From Rhizobium sp. Q54 (GTDB lineage: Bacteria > Pseudomonadota > Alphaproteobacteria > UBA828): a stretch of 38,504 nt of DNA. Of the stretch, positions 31,015 to 38,504 are shown in pieces. The stretch's first letter is position 1; each line of letters starts with the position of its first letter. Where the stretch lies: NCBI GenBank assembly GCA_945892755.1, contig CAMDDO010000025.1, forward strand, positions 1-38,504, in the 5' to 3' direction. The notes below the pieces were generated by a model that was not told the origin of the DNA, searched no databases, and worked only from the letters and a program-made list of their open reading frames with translations. A program made the translations under genes and the position numbers.

Positions 31015-32277
31015 ATGACCGACCGCTCCAATCGCAAATTCGCCGAGGCCGGGCTGAACCAGACCGAGCTTGCCGCCGAGATGACGGCTCTCAAGCGCGC
31101 CGACCGGCCATGGAACGAGCCGAAAAACCTGCGGGCGAGCTATGACGCGGGCGATGATGTGGTCGCGGTCGCCAATGCGGCCTATGTCGCCCATATCGGC
31201 GACAATGCGATCTACAGCGCATCGTCCTATCCCTCGCTCCGGCGCTATGAAGACGGCGTGGTCGCGATGGTCTGTGAAATGTTGAACGCACCCGAGGGCG
31301 CGGTTGGCAGCGTCACCACCGGCGGCACTGAAAGCATCACCATGGCGGTCAAGACCGCGCGCGATTGGGCACGCGCGCTGAAGCCCGCCGTCCACGAGCC
31401 CGAAATCGTCCTGCCACGGACGGCACACCCGGCCTTCAACAAGGCGGCCGAGCTTTTGGGTCTCAAGGCGGTGCGCATGGCCAAGAGCGTCGACTATCGC
31501 GCCGATCTCGAGGCGATGACGCGCGCGATCGGGCCGAACACGATCATGATCGTCGGTTCCGCGCCACCTTTTCCCTATGGCTTGGTCGATCCGATCGAGC
31601 GCCTGAGCGCGCTCGCCGAACGGCACGGCCTTTGGCTCCACGTCGATGCCTGCGTCGGAGGCTTCGTGCTGCCGTTCGCGCGCGAGCTCGGGCATGACGT
31701 GCCGGGTTTCGATTTCGAGGTGCCGGGCGTTTCCTCGATGTCGGTCGATCTCCACAAATACGGCTTCTCGGGGCGCGGCGCGTCGGTGCTGGTGATACGC
31801 GACGATGCCCGCGCCAAGCATCAGGGCTTCAATTTCGAGGTTTGGCCAGCGGGTATTTATCGCACCGCCAATATCGCCGGTTCTCGCAATGGCGGCGCCG
31901 TCGCCTCGGCCTACGCGGTGATGCGCTATTTGGGACGCGCCGGTTATCGCAATGGCGTCGCGCGCATGATCGAGAGCAAACAGCGCATCGCGGAAGGATT
32001 GGCTGAAATCGGTGGGCTTGGCGTGTTGGGTCGGCCAGAGGGCACGCATTTCTCGATTGTCGCCGACGAGCTCGACATTTTTGCCATCGCCGATGGGCTG
32101 CATGAGCGCGGCTGGCTGTTCTCGCGCGGTGTCGATCCCAAGGCGCTGCAGCTGCTCCTCAACCCGCGCCATGGCACCGTAGTCGATCAATTTCTCGCCG
32201 ATATCGCCGAGGTTGCCGGTCTCGTGCAAGCGGGTAAGATCGAAAGTCGTGGAGTCGGACCGGTCTACATTGTCTGA
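31015..32277 (+). CDS. PLP-dependent decarboxylase/S1P-lyase-like protein (second of two)
   Basis: The protein has 420 residues and is of the same group as the protein at 24552. Motifs: VTTGGTESITMAV, LHVDACVGGFVLPF (Asp211 to PLP N), MSVDLHKYGFSGRG (Lys248 Schiff base), and the SAPPFPYGLVDPI segment shared almost unchanged between the two. The N-terminus differs (DRPWNEPKNLRASYDAG), so substrate specificity may differ. It is the last gene of the likely operon with the DMFase-small-subunit-like gene and LivF. The family includes amino-acid decarboxylases and lyases acting on phosphorylated amines; the reaction cannot be told here. It is soluble and converges with the HAMP kinase gene. Confidence 0.88.
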   Translation: MTDRSNRKFAEAGLNQTELAAEMTALKRADRPWNEPKNLRASYDAGDDVVAVANAAYVAHIGDNAIYSASSYPSLRRYEDGVVAMVCEMLNAPEGAVGSVTTGGTESITMAVKTARDWARALKPAVHEPEIVLPRTAHPAFNKAAELLGLKAVRMAKSVDYRADLEAMTRAIGPNTIMIVGSAPPFPYGLVDPIERLSALAERHGLWLHVDACVGGFVLPFARELGHDVPGFDFEVPGVSSMSVDLHKYGFSGRGASVLVIRDDARAKHQGFNFEVWPAGIYRTANIAGSRNGGAVASAYAVMRYLGRAGYRNGVARMIESKQRIAEGLAEIGGLGVLGRPEGTHFSIVADELDIFAIADGLHERGWLFSRGVDPKALQLLLNPRHGTVVDQFLADIAEVAGLVQAGKIESRGVGPVYIV

Positions 32278-32381
32278 AACCGCAGCCCCAAGCGCGTTCC
32301 TCTCGATCGAGGGCAAGCCGCTCGGCGCCTTGCCCGCCTTCGCGCGCGAATCGCCGAAGCGGCCGCGACGCGCCGACGCTT

Positions 32382-34436
32382 TTAGGCCGAGGCTCGGGCG
32401 GCGGGGGTGGGCGCGCTGACGCGTTCCGCCGGAAGCGTCACGGTGATGGTGGTGCCGGCGCCCTCAGCGCTTTCGATCGTTAAGGTTCCGCCATGAAGCT
32501 CCGCGAAGCGTTTCGCGATCGGCAGTCCGAGGCCGACGCCCTCGGCCCGGCGGTTGAGGCCCGAATCAACCTGCCCAAAGGGCGTCAGAGCGGTCTCGAC
32601 CTGATCCGGCCTCATGCCGATTCCCTTGTCGCGTACGGAAAACTCGTACGCACCGCTGGGGGTGATGCGACCCGACAGACGCACCTCGCTCCCCGCGTCA
32701 CTGAATTTCATGGCGTTGTCGACGAGATTGATCAAAACCTGCTTCAGACGCAGCGGGTCGGCCTGAAGTCGGACCAAGGGGTGGTCAAACTCGAGTGTTA
32801 GGCGTGTATCGCGCTGTGCAGCGCGTGCCCAGACGATGGATTGCGTCTCCGCCGCCAGTTCGCGCGGATTGACTGGCCGTTCGTCGAGCGAAATCGCGCC
32901 GAGCTCGATCCGGCTGATGTCGAGCACGTCATTGATGACCCGCAAGAAGTGCTGGCCCGACGAATGGATATCCGCGACATAGGCGGCGTAGCGGCTGTCG
33001 CCGAGCGGGCCGAACAGCTTGCGCTCCATGATCTCGGAGAAGCCTAGAATGGCGTTGAGCGGCGTTCTCAGCTCATGGCTCATATTGGCCAGGAAGGCGG
33101 TCTTGGACACGCTGGCGGCAAGCGCCTTCTCGGAAACGATCCTGAGCTCGGCTTCGATTCGCCGACGATCCGCGAGCTCCTGTTCGAGCGCGGCGTTGGC
33201 GGACAATAACTGCGCCGTGCGATTCACGATCTGATCCTCAAGCTCGCCGCGAGACGCCTTGAGCGCCCGCGCCATCGCTTGCATCGTGCCGGAGAGGAGC
33301 GCGAATTCGGGAACGCGCGGTGACGGCGCCTTGGTGTCATACTGATGGCCGCCCAAGGCCTCGGCGTAGCGTGCAAGCGCTTCGGTCGGGCGAACCACCG
33401 CGCGGGCGAAATAGATCGTCCCCGCAGACCCTCCGACGACCAGAAAGGCACCGAGCCCGATCATGAGAATGAAAATTCTGTGGCTGTCTTCACGGGCCCT
33501 GGTAACGCTCGAAGCCATGTAGGCCGCGCGGGCGATCTGGATCCCGTCGTCAAGAACGTCGTCCAGCGCGCTTCGATGCTGGATCAATAGCGCGAAATCG
33601 GCGGCGATGTGGCGTTCGGCCTCGGCGATCGCGCGGGCATGCTCGATCAACAAATCGGCCAACGCGACAATTTGCGAGGTCGATGGAGTCTCGCGCTCGA
33701 TTTTCGTGGCGGCAGCCGCGAGAGCGGTGGCATGGGCTTCGAGCTCGGCCACGACACCGTCGATCTGGGCGAAGCGCTGGCCCGCGTCCGCATATGCCAT
33801 CGAGCTGGGCACGGCGATAAGGCGCGCGATATCGTTTTGGATGGCGAGCCAGGCGCCCAAGAATGCCAATTTCCCATCGAGTAGTCGATCGGAGGCGGCA
33901 AAGGCACGGGGCTCGCTTGCGGTGCCGGCACCGGCTTTGTCCTGGTCCGCAGCGAAAAAATTGTCGACGATTGGATCGGCCCGTTGAAGGAGGCTGGCAA
34001 GCTCGGTCGCGGCTTTCAGTCCCTCGTCCTTGGCTGCCATCATATCGCGTCCGATTGAAGCGTAGCTCGTATTGAGGTCCCTGACGCGATCAGCCAGGGC
34101 GCGCTCGCGGTCGGTTTCGGCGAGGCGGAGGAACTGGTTGAGATAAATTAGGAGCTTCTGCTGATCCTCCTCGAAGCGCGCGCGGTCCGACGGGTTGGCA
34201 CGGTGCAAATATTTCGCTACCGCGAGGCCTGAGCCGACTGCGTTGATCGCCATCTCGAACGACGCGTCGCGCAGCGGGAGCACGGAGGTTGCGGCATGCT
34301 CGATGCCCTCGCGCAATCGGGTCATCGAGACGCCCACGATCGTGCCGGCGACGGCCAGAACCGCGAGGAAAACGCCGAACGTGAGACGCAGCTTCCAGGC
34401 CAGGCTGAGCCGGTGTAGCGCCGCGAAGATGGCCAT
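32382..34436 (-). CDS. HAMP-domain sensor histidine kinase
   Basis: I took the ATG at 34436 (684 residues) because it places the first membrane helix normally (FGVFLAVLAVAGTIVGV, about 20-38). A long, helical extracytoplasmic sensor follows (about 40-315, no Cys), resembling four-helix-bundle chemoreceptor-type sensors. Then come a second helix (FILMIGLGAFLVVGGSAGTIYF), a HAMP region, a coiled coil, a HisKA domain with the phosphoacceptor MSHELRTPLNAILGF (His454) and an HATPase domain (VLINLVDNAMKFSD; DKGIGMRPDQVE; GVGLGLPIAKRF). No response regulator lies beside it, so it is an orphan kinase. A longer in-frame start at 34514 is possible. The signal is unknown. Confidence 0.92.
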   Translation of the reverse strand: MAIFAALHRLSLAWKLRLTFGVFLAVLAVAGTIVGVSMTRLREGIEHAATSVLPLRDASFEMAINAVGSGLAVAKYLHRANPSDRARFEEDQQKLLIYLNQFLRLAETDRERALADRVRDLNTSYASIGRDMMAAKDEGLKAATELASLLQRADPIVDNFFAADQDKAGAGTASEPRAFAASDRLLDGKLAFLGAWLAIQNDIARLIAVPSSMAYADAGQRFAQIDGVVAELEAHATALAAAATKIERETPSTSQIVALADLLIEHARAIAEAERHIAADFALLIQHRSALDDVLDDGIQIARAAYMASSVTRAREDSHRIFILMIGLGAFLVVGGSAGTIYFARAVVRPTEALARYAEALGGHQYDTKAPSPRVPEFALLSGTMQAMARALKASRGELEDQIVNRTAQLLSANAALEQELADRRRIEAELRIVSEKALAASVSKTAFLANMSHELRTPLNAILGFSEIMERKLFGPLGDSRYAAYVADIHSSGQHFLRVINDVLDISRIELGAISLDERPVNPRELAAETQSIVWARAAQRDTRLTLEFDHPLVRLQADPLRLKQVLINLVDNAMKFSDAGSEVRLSGRITPSGAYEFSVRDKGIGMRPDQVETALTPFGQVDSGLNRRAEGVGLGLPIAKRFAELHGGTLTIESAEGAGTTITVTLPAERVSAPTPAARASA

Positions 34437-34716
34437 CGCTGAAGGGACTCCCGAGCAGGCTATGCAGATGCAAAAAACCGACACCTTATGGTCGCGTCGA
34501 TTATCGGATGCCAAATGCTAACCGCCTCCTAATACATCCAATATCGCTTGCGGCTTCACTGTGTCGGCGGTCACAGATTGTCCATAAGGCGCGGCGCCCG
34601 CCCCGCGCCAGAGTCGAGACGCCCGGCGCCGTGGCAAACTGGCTGTTGCGGGGCCGGTCAGGCCGTGGTGAGATTTCGCCGCCGCGTTGGGCGCACCTGT
34701 CAGGGGATCGACATCG
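34437..34716. promoter_or_regulatory. Divergent gap between HAMP kinase and VOC gene
   Basis: This 280-base gap must carry promoters for both genes. Its left half (34455-34570) is AT-richer than the surroundings; the right half is GC-rich (CGCGGCGCCCGCC). No clear boxes, riboswitch or RNA gene is visible. Confidence 0.3.
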
Positions 34717-35226
34717 ATGCCGTTGAACCGTTTCGAGCATGTTCTTGTTTTGTCTGACCGACCCAAGGAGACCCGAGATTTCTATGTCAAGGTGCTCGGG
34801 TTGAAGGAGGGCTATCGGCCGCCTTTCCCGTTCCCCGGCTATTGGCTCTATCTTGGCGCGACGCCGTGTATTCATTTGGCCGGCAAGATGGCCAATGCCG
34901 GGCAGCAATATTATCTCGAGCAACGCGACCTTTCGAACGCCGATGGCGGCACCGGTCCGATCGACCATATCGCGTTCGTGGCGGAGGATTTGAAAGGCAC
35001 GCTGCGGAAGCTGAAACGCCACAAGCTCGCGTTGCGCGAGCGCCTCGTTCCGGAACAGAAGATGGTCCAGGTCTTCTTCAAGGACCCGAACGACATCACC
35101 ATCGAATTGAATTTTCCCGTGGCCGCGAAAGGGACCATGCCGTCGCCCGCCCCGCGTCGGCGTGCCGTGCCGCGCCGCCCGGCGGCACCCGCTCCCAAGC
35201 GCCGCGCCGCCAAGGCCCCCAAATAG
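34717..35226 (+). CDS. VOC (glyoxalase-like) protein with a basic C-terminal tail
   Basis: The ATG at 34717 with AGGGGA about nine bases upstream gives 169 residues. Residues about 1-138 form one VOC domain with two beta-alpha-beta-beta-beta modules. Likely metal ligands are His8 (FEHVLVLSD), His in PCIHLAG, His in IDHIAFVAED and the terminal Glu in ITIELNFP. It resembles glyoxalase/dioxygenase-like proteins of unknown substrate. The last 30 residues are a Pro/Ala/Arg/Lys tail (PAPRRRAVPRRPAAPAP, then KRRAAKAPK), which is not part of the fold and resembles histone-H1-like or nucleic-acid-binding tails. It converges with the aldo/keto reductase gene. Confidence 0.85.
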   Translation: MPLNRFEHVLVLSDRPKETRDFYVKVLGLKEGYRPPFPFPGYWLYLGATPCIHLAGKMANAGQQYYLEQRDLSNADGGTGPIDHIAFVAEDLKGTLRKLKRHKLALRERLVPEQKMVQVFFKDPNDITIELNFPVAAKGTMPSPAPRRRAVPRRPAAPAPKRRAAKAPK

Positions 35227-35237
35227 CCCGCGCCTTA

Positions 35238-36107
35238 CTATTCGATGTCGAGCGGCACGTCGCCTTCGGGCGGCGGGTAGTCGGCGTCGAGGACCGCAAG
35301 ATCGTCCGGCGTCAAGCTGATGCGCGCGGCTGCGAGATCGGCGTGGACATGCGTCGGCGAGGTCGCCTTCGGAATGGTCACGAGGTGGGGCAGCCTCATG
35401 GTCCAGGCGATCGCGATCGCTTCGGGTGTCACGCCGTGGCGTGAAGCGACCGCGCGCAGGCCTTTGCTCGCCGCGAGTTGGCCGCGATCGAGCGGCGAAT
35501 AGGCCATCACCACGACGTCGTGCTTGGCGCACCAGGGCAGAAGACGCGTCTCGATTCCGCGCCGGGCCAAATTGTACATCACCTGGTTCGAGGCGACCGC
35601 CGCGCCGTGTCGCCCAAGCAACGCGCCGGCCATCGCCTCGGTATCGAAATTGCTGACGCCAAAATGGCGGATCTTGCCTTCGTGCTTCAGTCGCACGAAG
35701 GCCTCCAGGGTTTCTTCCAGCGGGTGAGAACCCCGCCAGTGCAGCAGGTAGAGATCGATCCGGTCGGTCATCAGGCGGGCGAGGCTCGCCTCGGCCGCGC
35801 GGATTGCGCCGGCGCGCGAGGCGTTGTGAGGCATCACCTTGGAGACGATGAAGACCTCGTCGCGCCGGCCTTGAGCGGCTTCGGCGACGATCGTTTCCGC
35901 GGCCCCGTCGCCATACATTTCGGCGGTATCGATCAGGCGCACGCCTTGGTCGAGTCCAAGCTTGAGCGCGGCGACCTCGGCGGCACGCCGGCTCTTGCTT
36001 TCGCCCATTCGCCACGTGCCAAGGCCGAAGGCTGGCATGACCAGCCCGTCACGGCCACGAACCGTGCGTGCAAGGGCGGGCTGCAACATCTTCGAGGCTT
36101 CTGCCAT
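35238..36107 (-). CDS. Aldo/keto reductase
   Basis: The ATG at 36107 gives 289 residues; the frame stays open upstream into a palindromic repeat, which is not coding. The (beta/alpha)8 barrel has the complete catalytic tetrad: Asp60 and Tyr65 (LIDTAEMYGDG), Lys90 (VSKVMPHN) and His123 (LYLLHWRG). FGVSNFD and the C-terminal SPLDRGQLA, with IPKATSPTHVHADL, fit the NADPH phosphate-binding loop. It probably reduces aldehydes or ketones in the cytoplasm with NADPH; the substrate is unknown. It sits after a hairpin-rich gap from the GntR regulator, so it may or may not be co-transcribed with it. Confidence 0.92.
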   Translation of the reverse strand: MAEASKMLQPALARTVRGRDGLVMPAFGLGTWRMGESKSRRAAEVAALKLGLDQGVRLIDTAEMYGDGAAETIVAEAAQGRRDEVFIVSKVMPHNASRAGAIRAAEASLARLMTDRIDLYLLHWRGSHPLEETLEAFVRLKHEGKIRHFGVSNFDTEAMAGALLGRHGAAVASNQVMYNLARRGIETRLLPWCAKHDVVVMAYSPLDRGQLAASKGLRAVASRHGVTPEAIAIAWTMRLPHLVTIPKATSPTHVHADLAAARISLTPDDLAVLDADYPPPEGDVPLDIE

Positions 36108-36149
36108 CGCTCCGATCGAAGCACGATCAAGCCGTCGCGGCAAACAAAA

Positions 36150-36218
36150 GGCGGGCTCAGCCCGCCGCGAAATTTGCCCCGTCGGAGCCTTCCCTTCCCC
36201 CCCAAATGGGAGGAAGGG
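36150..36218. repeat. Palindromic intergenic repeat with two hairpins
   Basis: Two hairpins lie in the 133-base gap between the aldo/keto reductase and GntR genes. One is perfect, GGCGGGC-TCA-GCCCGCC (36150-36166). The other is CCCTTCC...CCC pairing with GGG..GGAAGGG (stems 36192-36202 and 36208-36218, one mismatch). The CCTTCCCCCC...GGAAGGGGG core resembles dispersed palindromic repeats found in many alphaproteobacterial genomes. They can end transcription or stabilise mRNA ends. Confidence 0.6.
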
Positions 36219-36240
36219 GGCCCCGATCGAAGAATCAGTC

Positions 36241-36990
36241 CTAACCCATCGCGCGGCGCTGCAGGCGCTCCGGCGCGTGATCGCGCAGGAATTCGCTCTC
36301 TTCCAACACGCGGAGATGCTCGTCGGTGATCCGCTCAAGCGCCTTTTTGTCACCCTTGATCAGGGCGTCGAGAGTGCGCTGGTGGAAATGCGCGGTGACG
36401 CTAACGTCGACCGTCCGCGTAAAGAAATCGCGCAGAAGCAACGCCAGCTGTTCGAGGATTTGATGCTGATAAAAGGCGAGCAGTTCGCTGCGCGCCGCGC
36501 GGCCGAGATTGTAGTGGAACAGGTTCTCGTAATACATGCGACGCATGCCGGCCGGCACGCCTTGCTCCTTGAGCTTCTCGATGGCATAACGTAACGCCGC
36601 ATGGTCTTCAGCGGTCGCCCGTTCCGCCGCCAGCATGATGATCTGCATTTCGATCGGCCGGCGCGCTTCGACCAGTTCCTTCAGCGAGGCCTCGCGCCAG
36701 CCAGAGGCCCGGCGCATGATCAACGATTCCGGAATGTTGTCGCTGACCACCGTGAGCCCGCCGCTTGCGCCGCGCTGCGCGACCAAGACGCCGGCGCGGC
36801 TCAATACTTTGATGGCTTCGCCGATGGTCGGCTTACTGACTTGCATGGTCTGGGCAAGCGCTTCGACCAGCGGCAAACGATCGCCCGGCTTGAACGCGCC
36901 GGTGCGAATCGCGAAAGTTATTTGATCGACGACCTCCTCATATGCGCGGGGCCCCGAGATTGGATAGAAATTCCACATTTTGGGCGGCAC
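36241..36990 (-). CDS. GntR-family (FadR subgroup) transcriptional regulator
   Basis: GTG at 36990, or ATG at 36978, gives 249 or 245 residues. Residues about 15-85 are the winged helix: IRTGAFKPGDRLPLVEALAQ, QVSKPTIGEAIKVLSRAGVLVAQRGASGG. Residues about 100-240 are an all-helical FCD ligand domain, with His residues in LFHYNLGR and TAHFHQRTLDAL that probably bind a metal. These regulators respond to small organic acids or amines and usually repress adjacent genes. It is divergent from the RidA gene across a 343-base gap, so RidA is a likely target. No operator is clear. Confidence 0.9.
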   Translation of the reverse strand: MPPKMWNFYPISGPRAYEEVVDQITFAIRTGAFKPGDRLPLVEALAQTMQVSKPTIGEAIKVLSRAGVLVAQRGASGGLTVVSDNIPESLIMRRASGWREASLKELVEARRPIEMQIIMLAAERATAEDHAALRYAIEKLKEQGVPAGMRRMYYENLFHYNLGRAARSELLAFYQHQILEQLALLLRDFFTRTVDVSVTAHFHQRTLDALIKGDKKALERITDEHLRVLEESEFLRDHAPERLQRRAMG

Positions 36991-37333
36991 CTCTTGTTCC
37001 TTTCCGCGTCACGGCTCGGGGGGCGGGCCGAGATTCGTGCCGAGTTCAATCATGATTAGGGTTGATTTACCTGAACGACAGCCGGCTTGTTCCGCAGGCC
37101 ACACCGTCGCTTGGCTTCGAAGCGGGCGCGACGATTGACCATTTAATTTAGCGAGGTTTTCGAGGAGTGCAACCTTCCGGCATCATGTTGACAGAGCTAA
37201 AATGCGGCCACGGCCAGAGTCGGGCGCATTGCCGCAGATTGCGGGAAGCTGCTCCCGCGCCGGCGAGCCTGCTTGGCTGTTGGTCATCGGCCGCCGCGGG
37301 CGGTCTATCATCCGAATCGCAAGGAGAATCCCA
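36991..37333. promoter_or_regulatory. Divergent regulatory gap between GntR regulator and RidA gene
   Basis: A 343-base non-coding gap. It contains TTGACC (37136) and TTGACA (37188), followed by AT-rich stretches (ATTTAATTTAG, CTAAAATG), so promoter elements are plausible, but spacing to a -10 is poor. AAGGAG at 37321 is the RidA ribosome-binding site. No palindrome of the FadR type (TGGT...ACCA) is obvious. Confidence 0.4.
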
Positions 37334-37756
37334 TTGAAGATCTCGCCGATCCACCCGATGGAGCCCAAGCCGGAGCACAACATGCCGTTTGTGCCGGCGT
37401 TCGCGGTCGAGGGAGGCAAGACGCTTTATCTCGCCGGCTGCGGACCGATTCCGCTCTATCACAAGCACCCGCATGATCCGGCCGAAGAAGCGGCGTGGAT
37501 GGCCGGCGGCTTCCCGCGCCAGATCGAACGCACCATGGCGAATCTCAAACTGGTGCTCGAGGCTGCCGGCGCGAGCTGGAACAATGTGGTCAAGATGACG
37601 GTCTATCTGACCGACATGTCCCGTCAGAACGAACTCAACAAAGTGATCCACCAGTATTTCGGCAAGGAGAACCCGCCACCGCGCACGCTGATCGGCGTCG
37701 CTTGTTTATCGCACGAAGACATGCTGATCGAGATCGATGTGACGGCGGTCGTGTAG
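37334..37756 (+). CDS. RidA/YjgF-family deaminase-like protein, TTG start
   Basis: The TTG at 37334 with a full AAGGAG seven bases upstream gives 140 residues; no in-frame ATG serves as well. RidA fold: AFAVEGGKTLYLAGCGP, QIERTMANLKLVLEAAGASWNNVVKMTVYLTDM, and PPPRTLIGVACLSHEDMLIEID with the conserved Arg that binds the substrate carboxylate. RidA hydrolyses reactive enamine/imine intermediates; subgroup members act in specific catabolic pathways. It is longer than the classic 128-residue form because of an insert (PLYHKHPHDPAEEAAW). It is convergent with the agmatine deiminase gene (9 bases between stops) and divergent from the FadR-type regulator, suggesting a small amine-catabolism locus. 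Confidence 0.88.
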   Translation: MKISPIHPMEPKPEHNMPFVPAFAVEGGKTLYLAGCGPIPLYHKHPHDPAEEAAWMAGGFPRQIERTMANLKLVLEAAGASWNNVVKMTVYLTDMSRQNELNKVIHQYFGKENPPPRTLIGVACLSHEDMLIEIDVTAVV

Positions 37757-37765
37757 AGGGTTGGG

Positions 37766-38504
37766 TTATTCCTTGGTCGAGTCTCGCGGTAGCGGCTGTT
37801 CGTGCGTGACGCAATGGATTCCGCCGCCGCCGAGCACGATCTCGCGCGCCGGCATCTGAATAACTTTTCGCTCGGGATGGAGCGTGGCATAAACGCCGCC
37901 CGCCTGCATGTCCATCGGGTCGTCGAAGGACGGCACGATGACTACCCCATTGCCGACATAGGCATTGATGTAGGACGCGCAGATCACATCACCCGCACGC
38001 CGTGCCTTGGTGCCGGCGGTCGGCACGATGCCAGATGCCTCCTCAACACGGATCGTCATGGGCCGCGGCTGGTTGATCCTGTGGATCTCGAAGCGCCGTC
38101 CGCGTGCGTCGCGGGCAGTTGCGAGCCGCTCCAGGGTCTCGCGCGCAATATCGTAGAGCGGGTTCGCGCGATCATCGGTCCATGCCAGGACGAGCACGCC
38201 CGGGCGCACAAAGGCGACGAGATTGTCGATGTGGCCGCCGGTTTCATCGCCCGGCAAGCCATGGTCGAGCCAGATGAATGTGTCGGCCGCCAGATAATCG
38301 TGCAGGATGCCTTCGATCCGCGCGCGGCCGAGCCCCGGATTGCGATTGTCGTTGATCAGGCAATCGACCGTGGTGATAAGCGTGCCCTGGCCATCAGTGG
38401 CAAGCGCGCCGCCTTCCGCCACCAGGGGCGCGTCATAGCGCTCGACCTGCTCGATCTCGAGCAGTTTGGCGGCGACCAGGGCATCCCGGTCCCACGGGAA
38501 ATAG
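37766..38504 (-). CDS. Agmatine deiminase family protein (5' end outside window)
   Basis: The C-terminal 245 or so residues are visible; the frame runs open off the right edge. Motifs of the agmatine deiminase/porphyromonas-type peptidylarginine deiminase family are present: YFPWDRD, VAEGGALATDGQGT (near the first visible part), LDHGLPGDETGGHIDN (catalytic His/Asp) and the C-terminal GGGGIHCVTHEQP with the nucleophilic Cys. The enzyme hydrolyses agmatine to N-carbamoylputrescine and ammonia in the cytoplasm. Its last base pairs lie next to the RidA stop. The upstream start and any operon partners are outside the window. Full-length relatives are about 340-370 residues. Confidence 0.9.
   Translation of the reverse strand, partial: YFPWDRDALVAAKLLEIEQVERYDAPLVAEGGALATDGQGTLITTVDCLINDNRNPGLGRARIEGILHDYLAADTFIWLDHGLPGDETGGHIDNLVAFVRPGVLVLAWTDDRANPLYDIARETLERLATARDARGRRFEIHRINQPRPMTIRVEEASGIVPTAGTKARRAGDVICASYINAYVGNGVVIVPSFDDPMDMQAGGVYATLHPERKVIQMPAREIVLGGGGIHCVTHEQPLPRDSTKE

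Noticed and set aside
30865-32316. 483-codon minus-strand frame
   Set aside because: It is antisense to the PLP decarboxylase with intact PLP motifs. It is an artefact of GC-rich third positions.
34501-36015. 504-codon minus-strand frame
   Set aside because: It crosses the VOC and aldo/keto reductase genes in other frames, and its translation is Arg-rich and featureless.
1-38504. Search by eye for CRISPR arrays, transposases, integrases and toxin-antitoxin pairs
   Set aside because: No spaced direct repeats, no DDE or recombinase motifs and no paired small ORFs of known type were seen.

Overview
The window is GC-rich DNA with dense, short-spaced genes. Several features suggest an alphaproteobacterium, probably of the Rhodospirillales/Hyphomicrobiales kind: an HPF/cold-shock fusion, Crp-DUF1003, CHASE2-PP2C/FecR/OmpA and branched-chain (Liv-type) transport genes. 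This placement is inferred from gene content only. There is one tRNA gene, tRNA-Ser(CGA), and no rRNA or CRISPR.

Region 1-4.8 kb is a decayed prophage next to tRNA-Ser. Read leftwards it holds a 5'-truncated major capsid protein E gene, an intact peroxiredoxin-like gene, and a coupled run of small structural-type phage genes: a 57-residue ORF, a 403-residue protein with about 17 Ala-rich repeats, and a 103-residue protein. A factor-independent terminator and a holin-like gene cut by the window edge follow. No integrase or terminase is visible. A fragment of a WYL/YafY-type regulator lies on the other side of the tRNA.

Region 4.8-14.9 kb looks like an uptake-and-hydrolysis cluster. It has a ribose-type ABC importer (binding protein, double ATPase, and a permease that is a tandem fusion of two permeases), a YjlB-like cupin, an N,N-dimethylformamidase-like large and small subunit pair, and a divergent CocE/NonD serine hydrolase. 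The likely substrate is a small amide or amide-bearing compound, but it is unknown.

Region 15-20.8 kb is a partner-switching signalling island. It has two STAS antagonists, an MBL-fold hydrolase, a CHASE2-PP2C (SpoIIE/RsbU-like) membrane phosphatase, an OmpA-like lipoprotein, an exported FecR-domain protein and an RsbW-like kinase. No sigma factor is present.

Region 20.9-29.8 kb holds a class III aminotransferase, a small unknown gene, the HPF/RaiA-cold-shock fusion, a cNMP-binding DUF1003 membrane protein, a PLP decarboxylase, a five-PAS histidine kinase with its receiver protein, and an unknown beta-barrel-like protein.

Region 29.9-38.5 kb holds an operon (orphan DMFase-small-subunit-like gene, LivF ATPase, second PLP decarboxylase), a HAMP-type histidine kinase, a VOC protein with a basic tail, an aldo/keto reductase, a palindromic repeat, a FadR/GntR regulator, a RidA protein with a TTG start and a partial agmatine deiminase. 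The most interesting points are the DMFase-like cluster with its detached small-subunit paralogue, and the envelope-linked partner switch.
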